NCBI RefSeq assembly: GCF_918797505.1
Contig: NC_092797.1
Coordinates: 33,927,372 to 33,991,371 of the forward strand
Direction of reading: 5' to 3'
DNA: 64,000 bases
Source: Bemisia tabaci
Lineage: Eukaryota > Arthropoda > Insecta > Hemiptera > Aleyrodidae
Position numbers and translations under genes: made by a program. Shown here piece after piece: positions 48,834 through 59,500 of this stretch. Numbering within the stretch: position 1 is the first letter of the stretch; every line of letters begins with the position of its first letter. The notes under the pieces are model-generated. The model searched no databases and was not told the DNA's origin. It saw only the letters and a list, made by a program, of their open reading frames with translations.

Positions 48834-48839
48834 AACTGA

Positions 48840-49949
48840 AAGTCAAAAGTCAAAACCTTCGCAAAGTATTTAAAGTGGCTCATGTGTTTTAAAAACACCT
48901 TGTTAATGAGTGCTAATGCGGTCGATGCCGCGGTTGTTTGCCAACAGTAATCTTCGTCAAATCCACGGTTCTTTCAATAATTAATAAACGGTGACTCTCT
49001 TGAGGTTAGATCGTGAGAATAAGATTATGAGCGGGCATATATTTTTTTAATTTTACGGAGAGCACGCGAACTTCATGCGAGCACAACTAAGTAACTCATT
49101 AAGTCACTGACATCACATTTTCGACGATAACTCACCGCAAGTGCGGCTAGTGAAGAAGTTAAGTGAAGATTTAGATACAAGTTTGCCCATTTTCATCAAA
49201 TCATGTAGAATACAGTTCCCCACTACCTATGTGATTTGATTTTCCTAAATTTAGCACTGGGGGTGGGCACTGTGACTCTTTAAGGTTTGAAATTTTGGAT
49301 TGAAATCTTCAATTATTCCTCATGCCCCCCCTTATTTTAACCGCGTTTAGCAGAAAGGAACCAAGGCACATCAGCCATTGTCAAAAACTTGGCAATTTAA
49401 TTTTGTACAAGAAAATTTTGGTGCAGATGCCTTTGAAATTTTTTTATGAATTTGCTTCGTACTATGTAGCAAATTTATTAAAATTTACACAAAAATTCGC
49501 AGAACCGTTTTCATGTAAAAAAATTAAAAACTCAATTAAATTTGGAATTAGCTGATGTGGTTTGGTTCATTTCTGTTTAACGCGGTCCGAAGGTTTTAAA
49601 AAAGTTCCCAAAAATCGCAGAAAATGATCTTTTGGGGAGAAAATGTCCATTTTCTTGGATGCGTTCGTGGCCACTCTTCTGAACTAGTCTTAACTCCTGT
49701 ACTTAATGGCGAACAAAAAATCGTAAGCACAGTTGCGATTCAAAAGAATTAGGTTTCAGGCCCGCCGCGCCACCTTCCAAATTCATGTTTAATGTTTAAC
49801 TTGATTACTAGAAATCACGAGTCTTTGACTTGTGACCGAATGAAATTTTATCTGTTTACTCGAATTACCTACTCACGTTATTTTCCAAAGGTCATCTCTA
49901 TAAGCTATAGATTGATGGTGTCAATCGTCGTGTAATAATCGTGGAAGTG
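48840..49949. other. AT-rich non-coding stretch
   Basis: Nothing recognised. A plus-strand frame at 49322-49555 has no protein-like features. Confidence 0.4.
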
Positions 49950-50219
49950 GCCCTGTTCTACCCTACTTAGGAAAAACACCGTATGAGCCTTTAAACATTG
50001 CCAGATTTCATTTAAAAGAAAACCGAAGTTACTCGTAAATTTTTGAATATCTTTTTTCAACATTTTTTTCCATATAATTTTGTTTGAAATTTGATCTAAA
50101 CTATTTGAAAATTTCACGGAAAAACATGCATAACTTTTCTAAGAGATATATGTTTTATCCGGAGAAATTTGGCAACTCTCGAATTTTCTTATGGCGTTTT
50201 TCTTTAGAACGGCAGTGTT
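49950..50219. mobile_element. MITE, family C copy 2
   Basis: The left end reads TTAGGAAAAACACCGTATGA then TTGCCAGATTT. The right complement reads CACTGCCGTTCTAAAGAAAA then AACGCCATAAG and GTTGCCAAATTT. It is more diverged than the copy at 52671-52930. Confidence 0.65.
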
Positions 50220-51227
50220 AGCCACTGAGTCATCAAATCGAGCGAGAGTCCCATACGTCAAAATTAAGTAATTTTTTTTTTCCAAATCGAAAGACGTCTG
50301 ATCACCAACCCCTCTCTCCACAAAATTATCATGATAAATGTTGATTTGCGCCATTCTGTTGGGCATCATCTAGTTTCTTCAGATAATAATAGAATATCAG
50401 ATAGGCGCACGTCAGTAGTATTCCGAACTTTTAGGTCCTAGCCGAGGTCGTATGCTGATAACACTCCCAAATGTTCCGAAAAAATTACCGGCAATGACAC
50501 GGTCGGTCATGAAAAAGTCAGATAAAAGTGACCCGGCGAAAATTATAAGTTTGCAGTTTTTCCTTTTTCTGACAGTGCTATTTTTTCAAGCCCGTCACGT
50601 TTTCGTGAGATGTTTTCAATCCCGTGTTTTCCAGACGGTAAATTCGGCAACAGCCCGTATGTACAAGATAGTGCATAAGGGTCATAGGGATCATATTAAG
50701 TATTACGTAAGCAGGGCGTTTGCAGGCATGGGAAACCGGAAAACGTCAAATAAAAAATTGTATCAAATAATCCTCGCTTTCCAGGCGGAGGAACGTAATT
50801 CCATTCCAAGGTTGCAAAATTGACTCAAACCATTCAATTCTTTGAAGCATATGGCTGTACTATTCCTGGCCGAATATTTGCTGATTTTTGCGTATGCTCA
50901 GATTGAAAAATCAGTGATATTTTCAGTTAGAAATACCTAATAGTTCGCCAATAAAAGTACCATTTACTAGTAAAAATTTAAGCTTTTTCAGGGGTGTCCT
51001 GGAAGAAAGCTTGACTGCACTGCGCGCACGCTGTGGTGTAGAATGAGCCTAAAAGGGCCTGCTCTAACGCTTCTTGGGCCCTCACAAAGAAAAACTTCTA
51101 GTGCTATCACAAGAAATGCACCTTAGCCTTAGAAAAATTGTTGGCTCTGATGGCGACATTCAGAGGCTAGAAATCCTAACCTTTGGTTCAAATTTAAGAG
51201 GTGTGTTCTTGTTTCCGAGGTACCCAG
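50220..51227. other. Non-coding stretch between elements
   Basis: A 123-codon plus-strand frame at 50452-50823 is the longest here, but it is basic, low in conserved features and lacks splice or start support. Fragments of older repeats are likely. Confidence 0.35.
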
Positions 51228-51817
51228 CAAAGACATAAAGACGGAGCGCTCGTATCTAAAAGCACGGGGAAAAAGTGAAGCTAGGTTCGGCGCTGCGCGC
51301 TTGTGTGAGTGTGTAAATGAGAGCGGGAATCCATGGCGGCAAACGGAAATTTGATTTGAACTTGTCCTCTTGATTTTTGCACATTTCTTCTTCGAAACGT
51401 ATTTTAAATTCCTAAAACGAATATACTAAGAAAGTTCGGTCTGCGTCCTAACATAATACACCTACTTTTGCTCGGTAACAGGCAGTAATCTCAGATAAAG
51501 TTAGTTTTTCTTCTGCTCATGGTGGTTCTGCAGGTTCAAACAGGCCGTTACAGTTCTAGATCAACGTTACTCCCAAATGAAATTAATCGGTCGACGACGG
51601 ACGGAAACTAACCTAGAGTTAAAAAAATATGAGTTTGTACCTGAATTTGGGCAAAAATCAACCTAAAATACTTTGTTTCCGCAATTTTATTTAGTTCCCG
51701 CCCTACATTTGAATTTCAAACTTGTCCCGATTTCGCCGCCAATCCTCTAGCCAATCGTAGAGGTGGTTGAAAAGAAGCTTCATTTTTTGCTTTTAGCCCT
51801 CCGTCTTTATGTCTTTG
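51228..51817. mobile_element. 590-bp DNA transposon with 8-bp target duplication GTACCCAG
   Basis: CAAAGACATAAAGACGGAG at 51228 is mirrored exactly at the right end (51817), with looser similarity inward (AAAGCA, AATGAAGCT). GTACCCAG is present immediately outside both ends (51220-51227 and 51818-51825). An 8-bp duplication fits hAT or P-type elements. No transposase remains, so it is non-autonomous. Confidence 0.9.
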
Positions 51818-51825
51818 GTACCCAG

Positions 51826-52670
51826 TGATTTAGTTCAGGAGTTGAACCGCAACCAGAATGAAACAGAACCGGGCCCTGAAACTATCTTTTAATATTGCCA
51901 AATTTCCCCTCGCAAATTGAATTTTTCCTGGAGAATCTTCGGCATCTCTAACTGCAAATTTCACCGATTGTTCTTCTGATCTCATGTAAAAACCAAGGAA
52001 ATGGTCAAACATTACACATGTACATTCTTGTAAAAAACTGAATTTTAAGAGTCAGTTTTGCAACATTTGAATGGAGTTACGTTTCTTCGTGTGGGAAACG
52101 ATGGACGATTCCACGGACAATTCCCGCTGATAAAGTTTCCGCGAAATCTTCGCGAGTAGGCATTACTTAATTCCGCAAACCCAACCCTAAGAGCATTACT
52201 TATTTAGCAACGCTGTCACTACAGAATATATTATTAACACGGCACGACGTATACAAGTGTTCAATTAAATGGAGTGAGGAAATTAAAACGAAGGTAAAAT
52301 GAGAAATCGCAGATCAAATCAGATCTCTTAAAATAGAATATAAGATGAATATAAGATGAGTAACTGTCGCAAAAACTAGTCTTTATTTCATCGTTTTTCC
52401 CATCTTCTTTTCCGCCTCCGTTTTTTCCTTCTTTTTTCCCCCGTCAAATTAAATATTCAATCGCCATTTTTTCGTACGAAGACGTCGAGCTGATGCAATG
52501 ACGTAACTTATTCCGTTATGACAAGCGGTAAAAATTGAAAAGGCTTCGGGTCTATCCGAGCGCCGTGCTTGGCTGCAACTATTCGTGCTTAAGGGATGCC
52601 CGTGTTGCATGCACACAAAATTGCAGGCGCTCTGGCTTTCCTTAACACAGCAGCATCTCGGTGCAACCAT
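51826..52670. other. Non-coding stretch, possible element fragments
   Basis: CTTTCCTTAACACAGCAGC near 52637 resembles the end of the family C MITEs, so a truncated relative may adjoin the intact copy. No gene seen. Confidence 0.35.
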
Positions 52671-52930
52671 TATACTGCCGTGCTAAGGAAAAACGCCGTA
52701 TGAACATTCTAGAGTTGCCAAATTTCCTCTCAGAAAATAGTTATTTTTGAAGAAGTTATGAATATTTCTCCTTGAAATTTTCAGGAACTTTAGGTGAAAT
52801 TGAGAACGAAATTATCGGAAAAATTGGAGGAAAAATCTTAACAAATTTTCCCGAAAATTTGTGACTTACCGAAGGTAATTTGGCAACGCATGAAGGTTCA
52901 TACGGCGTTCTTCCTTAACACGGCAGTATA
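52671..52930. mobile_element. MITE, family C copy 1 (best preserved, TA-flanked)
   Basis: TATACTGCCGTGCTAAGGAA at the left is mirrored by TATACTGCCGTGTTAAGGAA at the right, followed in both by AACGCCGTATGAAC and later GTTGCCAAATT. With TA as the target duplication the element is 256 bp plus TA on each side. Confidence 0.88.
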
Positions 52931-53214
52931 TTCCCGCTAAAGAAACGCCCACGTACCATGCACGATCGCGTCAACCCTAATTACAATCCTCGGACTTCGG
53001 GAGCCGTTTAGGATAGCATCTCAGCAGCGTCGCCAAAAATGCATTTTCCAGAAAATGTTTTAACATTGGTTCGCGGAATTAATGTTTATTCACAATGATT
53101 GTGCGGTAACGTGTTACTCACGCCCTCTAAAACGAACATGTAGTTCCACTCATGGCAATGGTGCATTCTCTAAGCTTTTTCAAAAGAAAAAAAAAACCAA
53201 TATCGACGGTGAAA

Positions 53215-53462
53215 CTATCAGACCACGTATCTCTGTTTGCGACGTTGCTGATTTCCTGTCATAATTTATTTTCCAAATGGAAAAATACTAAACATTAATT
53301 TTGAAAACTTCCGTTATTTTTCTTTTCTGCGCGAGGAAAATTCTATGGAAAGGAAAACTGAAAGAAATAACGTTAATTTGTTCCCCTTCAAAAAATGAAA
53401 TGGGAGCGGAGTTTTTTAAAATCCGCAAACGAGGTAAATGGTTTGGGAGTTTCACCAGAACT
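53215..53462. mobile_element. MITE, family B copy 2
   Basis: The left end GACGGTGAAACTATCAGACC and the right complement TGGTGAAACTCCCAAACC are related to the copy at 2789-3050. GTTTGCGACGTTGCTGATTT at the left inner arm matches that copy's right arm. It lies about 100 bp before the acceptor of the perilipin start exon. Confidence 0.7.
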
Positions 53463-53564
53463 CTAATCAATTCGTTTTGTTTTGTTTTTTCTTTTGCAAT
53501 TTATCTTCTCATTGACTTGCCGAATATTTAATTTTGATATTTTATTTTCATTCCAGCATCTAAA

Positions 53565-56500
53565 ATGACTGTCATTGCAGAGAAGAGAGACGAACTCCCA
53601 TTCTTGAAATCAGTTGAGAGGGTTGCCAGTTATCCTGTCGTTGAAAGTGGTTACAACTGTGCCAACTTTTACTACTCTAAAGTGAAGGTACGAGTATGAG
53701 CTTTTTTGCTTTTAATTATCTTACTTCCCCTCTACCTAATCGGAAATCAAAGTCTGATTTCTATTCATAGCCTAAGTACCTCCAAAAAAAAAGGCAGGCT
53801 AGGCGGGAACTGAATGTTTCCAGATTCATGAAACATTTCTCATCAGGGTCAGAAACTAATAAAAGCAGAAACTTTACTGAATTATGAGTATGTAGAAGAC
53901 TATCTTTTAGATCGAAAGATAGCTGAGAATGCTGCCACACGGAAATTTGGGAAATGTAACTCCCTAAAATTGACCTAAGGCAATTTTTAGGATCAAATTC
54001 TCAAAAGTTAAGACTAGAATTGTCTGACTTTTTCAAAATAGTAAACGCCTTAGTTTTCATCATTACAGCAACTCAAATTAGTCAGTCGGCAATAAAATTT
54101 AAGGTTTAAACCTGTTATAGTACTGTTCTTTAACAAAACGCAGGTTAAAAAGTAAAAAAAAGCCTTGCCCATTTACCATAATACATGAATTTCACCTCAA
54201 AGACCTGTGCTCCAGTAGCCTTAAGCCAGCATATTGGTGTCCTTGGTGTTCTTCCCTGCAACCCTAATATTTCTTGAAGTGGTAAGGTGCTTTTTCAACC
54301 ACTAAAAATGGAAACGACCTTATTTTTTCTCCAAATCCTAGAGGAAAACCATTTCTGTGATCTATTCCAAATTAACTACTTTGGAAAGCAGCTACCCAAC
54401 TTGAGAGGGTCCCTGTCGTCAGAAATGCTTTAAAATTCTGTTCTTTTTTTATGTTTTTAGAACCTAAACGGAATCATTGGCTGGACCCTAGACTCAGCAG
54501 AAAACAGTGTCGCAGCTGCAGTAGAATTGGCGAAACCCATTGTTTCTAAGTTTGAACATCCGCTCACTGTAGTTGACTCCTTCGTTCTCAAAAACTTAGA
54601 CACTGTAGAGCAAAATATTCCAATTGTTAAATACCCCCCAGAGCAAGTAAGTCACTCACTGCATTGATTGTATTTTTATTGTTATCTAAAGTTTTTCAGA
54701 AATTTAAACAACGAAAAATGCTTGTTCGCGAGATTTTTCACACAAAAATTATGATGATCTAGATAATTTCATCAAAATAAAAAACGATTTTAGATAAGTA
54801 GTGCATGTACTGCTTTCCAACAACAAAATATCAACAATAACGTTGTCCTGCAATCAGGAAATGATAAGTAAGTCAAATTTACAGGAAGTAAAGAAATTTC
54901 ACCAGCTTTTGTAACTGAGCAGATTTGCATGCTTCTGGAAGGTGTAAAAGAAATCACCTCTGTTAAGGAATGTGTTGTAAATCTGCACTTCTCTTATTTA
55001 AATAAAATGACAAGAAATTGAAGTCTAATGCACGCTAAAATGCTTCAAAAAATATTGCTCTCTCGGTTTCCCCCCCCCCCCCCAAAAAAAAAAAATTTGA
55101 TATGTCTTATGGTAATTCCTGGATGGAGACACCCAAGTTACCTTGAACATGGGTTTCTTTGCCTCCAATAAGAGCACAAGTCCAGACTCATGATGCTATC
55201 TCTTGAATCCATGTCTTACTCTCTACATTACTGGGAAATCTAAAATTCTAAGTTTTCTCAACCAACTCACAATTTTATTTTTTTGGGTGATGTTTTCTGT
55301 AGGGTAGGTTGATGAAAAACCCTCTAAGTAGTTTTCTTATTCTTGTTTTTTTGTTGAAGGTGTATCATAAAACCAGAAGTTACGTTTGCAACAATGTTGT
55401 CCGACCAGTTGTAAAGCGTGCCGATTCTGTGAAGCAAGTCTCTGTGCACAGTGCAGTGAAGTACAGCAATTTTGCAGCCGAGAAAATTGATTCTGTTTTG
55501 GACGTTGCTGACATGTACGTCGATAAGTATCTGCCTGATGCAGATGATGCTGCCACCTCTACTGGTAAGGGATTGAAAATTCATCAGCTGCTTATTCTGT
55601 CCAACCTTTTATTAATTGAAAACAAGCAAAAATTAAAATACTTCCGCCTCATGAATTGGACGCGCCTATTTATACCTAAAGGAACCATTTGCAAGGGGTT
55701 AACATGCAACATAGTTCCTTTTAGCATGATTACGTCAAATTAGGTTAAATATAAATCGCCACAATATGTAGCATTCCAATGTGTCTCCCTTATCTCATTC
55801 AAATAAAGATTCAATAGAGAGAGGATATACTAGTGTTTTGAAATCTTTGTATCTAGCTTAAACTCTGCAGTGCTTCCCAACATGGTCTTTGTACTAAAAT
55901 ATCTGCAGTAAGCAACTGAGGAGTTTCAAAATATCATTTCATTTCGGTTAGAGCCTAAAACTACTGGAGTAACTAAATAAAGAGACCACTTTCTTACAGG
56001 AAGCATATTATGCTAAAATTGGGTCATACTTAACTCTATTACTCTCTTTGTCACCCTAAACCGCAGACCTGCAGGGTGCCTGTGATTTTATGTCCTGTTA
56101 ACTGCCGAGTATCCACAAAAATCAGGTCGCTTAAGGTTAGTGTGGACCAGCTGTTGACAAAAGCTGAAAAGTAGGGACTAAGGATCAAAATAGACTTGTA
56201 TTATCGGCGCAGAAAATAGCACACTCAAATTTTTTAATGATGCAATCAAATTTTTTAATGAAAGTCATCAATGAGAAAAAAAAAGATCTGAGACACAGAG
56301 GTCACAACCGAGATACCACAAAAAATGCGAGCTCCACAAAATAAATGAGACAGTTCGGAAGGAAGTTATAGAAATCGCGAGGTAACCCACTTCAATTAGT
56401 TTGCCTTGATTGAGCAGTGTTTGCAGTGAATTCATGTGTTTTACTTGATTTTTGCTTTTATTCAGGGACCAAAATCTCAATAAAAAGCACATAGAATCTC

Positions 56501-59500
56501 TCGGCACTTTGCACCTTTTGTGTGAATAATGAGGAGAGATACAAATTTAGAGATCATATCCCCAAGAAAGTTGCCCACCATAAGGAGTCTAAGTTTCAAT
56601 TTCTGACATTACCTTTTTTTTTCATTTTCCATTTTTATGTAGATTCCAATCCAATGATGGAAAATGCAAGCAAACCTCAGAAAGCACTCAGCCATGTTAA
56701 TGTTTTCTCACGTAAACTTCAACGTCGTCTTACTCGCCGTACAATAGCCGAAGCAAAGGCATTGAAACACCAGAGCGCTGAAACCCTCCAAGCTCTAATC
56801 TATCTAACAAAATTGGTAAGTATGTAGTTCCAGGAATGATAAAATTTTATTTTTCAGAACTTACTGTCAATTCAAGAATGAAACTTAATCTTTAAAGGAT
56901 TTGCAATCAAGGTGAAATGTTGTGCGCAAGCAAATGTGTTTTAACAGGTTTTTCATTGTTGGTGGTGGTGTATTTAATTTTTGAAGCGTGTGCCTTAATC
57001 ATTGCTGTATCTCTAATACTTGACCAGTGAAATATTAGAAAAGGCATTCTGTCCATTTAATTAAATTTCAAGGGGGAAAAATCAGAGTTTGTTTTGCGTC
57101 AATTAGGTTTTGTGAATAAAGGAAAATAACAAGAAGTCATTTGTAGGTAGATGCTTGCATAAATGTTCAGCTAGCAACTAAAAAACATTAAATTAGTATG
57201 CAATAATTGACAAAATCTGGTATAAATAAAGGAAGAGATGAAACCGTAAGTTAAAGAAGGAATGAAGTTAATTTTCCTTAGTTAAAAGTTGATTTATTTT
57301 TTCTTACAACCTTGCAACAAGTTTACATTTTTCATGTGCTTTATTTATTTTTACAGCTAGCAAGAGACCCGAAAGCATTCATGGAAAAAGCTAGAGCTCT
57401 GTGGGAATATTTAAGTAAAAATGAGCCCGAAAATCAAGTGCCTCCGCAGAATATAGAACAACTGATCATTCTGATCACCCGAGAAATAGCTCGCAAATTC
57501 GTTCATACCACCAACTTCTCAAGACAACAGTTAGCTCTAATTCCTCAGACCATCTCCAACTCAGTTTACACCCTCTCCCGTCAAATTAATGATCTTTGCA
57601 GCACACTAATAAAGGTCAGTATTTTTTGTCAATTATATTCTCTACAGAGACGCCATCGGAGAATCATTAATAAAAATTTGAGCTTAATTTTCTTTGAAAA
57701 GTCTTTTTTCTTTAAGAGAAAAAAAATGGTACATTCCAGGATGCTTCTGTAAAATTTTTTATGCAAATGCTCAATAGGCCTGTTGCAAACTTTTGCTAGG
57801 GCAAAAATAAGAGTTGTTACTCATAGAAAATGTTTCAAAAATCATGATGAGCGTATCAACAAAGTCTGAGATGCACTCCTTATTTCACAATTTGAATAAG
57901 AAATTTGCGTTTTTTCTAGCTTCCCGCTTCAAAAACGATACCACGGCACAGGTGAACATTTTGTCAGAGGAATCATTCCATCCAACCCCTGCTCACAAGG
58001 ATACTACGCAATATTCAACATAGCCAACGCCAATCCGCCAAAACACATGTGACGGGAAAATGATGCTAACCACCTGATAACAATCGGTGTGTTTACATTC
58101 ACATTTTTCTGACGTTGATAGATATCTGCCTTGATTGACCTCGTGCTCTCCTCAACTAGCGCGCGGAAGCGTCGGCCACATTGAGCAGCGATTGAATGGA
58201 ACGACTCCTCTAACGAAATGTTCACCTGTGCTGTAGTATCCTTTTTGAAGCGGGAAACTTAAAAAAATGCAAATTTCTCATGCAGATTGTGAAGTTATGA
58301 GTGCATTTCAGAGTTTGCTGATGGGCTCATCGTGATTTTTGAGACATTATCTATATGGAACAACTCTTAGTTTTGCTTTAGCAAAAGTTTGCAACAGGCC
58401 CATTGTTGATATGGTAAAAGCCTCGCAAAAGAAATTCTGATGAATGTTGGGTTCTGTGATGGGATGAAATTCTTAATTTTCCACGTTTTATACTATGTTA
58501 TTTCCCAAGATACCTCTTGCAATATTCTCCAAACATGAATGCAAATTTGTTAACGTCAAAGTGTTTTGAAAGTTAACAGCTACCAAAGTTAGTTCGTTTT
58601 AGGTTTCTTTTTGTTGAAACTCTTTTAGTAAACTGGAAGTAACACTCATGAATACAGATGCCAAAAACAGTAAGTTCTCTCCCTTTCCTTCAAAAAAGTA
58701 CATAAAACAATGTATCTAAAAGTAATCTATTCTAATGTAAGATTCAAAGCTCAACCTTCCTAAATATTATTTTCAAAATGTTTAACCAACAAGACTTTTG
58801 CTCTCTGCGTTATTATTACCTCATTTTTTAGTTTCACATAAGTATTAGTCAATTTTCTGAGAGTTAAAAGTACATTCTAAAAATGTGCAGTTTATTAATA
58901 AAAATAATAATGGTGCCTAGGTAAGAATTGAATAGCAGTTTTAGATTTTTGTCCTCTTGGGTGAGTAACTCAAAAGCTTGCAGTTTTCACCAAGACTTGA
59001 TGCTGGTTCGGATGTGTTTGAACAAAACAATATCACTGCTGTGTGTGTGCTAGGGAACTATTCAAAAAATCAATGGGCAGCTCCATTTTTTCAAAAATTG
59101 CTAGTCATTAATAACCTGCTTTCATAAAACTAGATGCCCTTTCATTAGTCAACTACTCAAAGTTACCCGCCAAGTTCTGATTTAAAATTGTTCGAAAATT
59201 GAAATTCAGTTTTGATCTTGATTCCCAAGATACAAGCAATGGCACTGTGGATGCAAAAATGAACGTTCCACAACAAAGAGTCAATCTAAGAGCGGTACAG
59301 ATTTTTTTATGAAAGATCAAGTTCCCCTTTTTGTTTCAGAGGTATTCCATTCAGTTCAATTGTGCCATTCCTCTTTTAGTGTATTTTCCGAGGGAAATAC
59401 ACTGTTTTTTTATTAGTCTATTATTTTAGCCCTAATCCTTCAGCCACTATGGCATCAAATTTTAAATGATGAGAATACTTTTCTGCCAGCAGCAGTTTGC

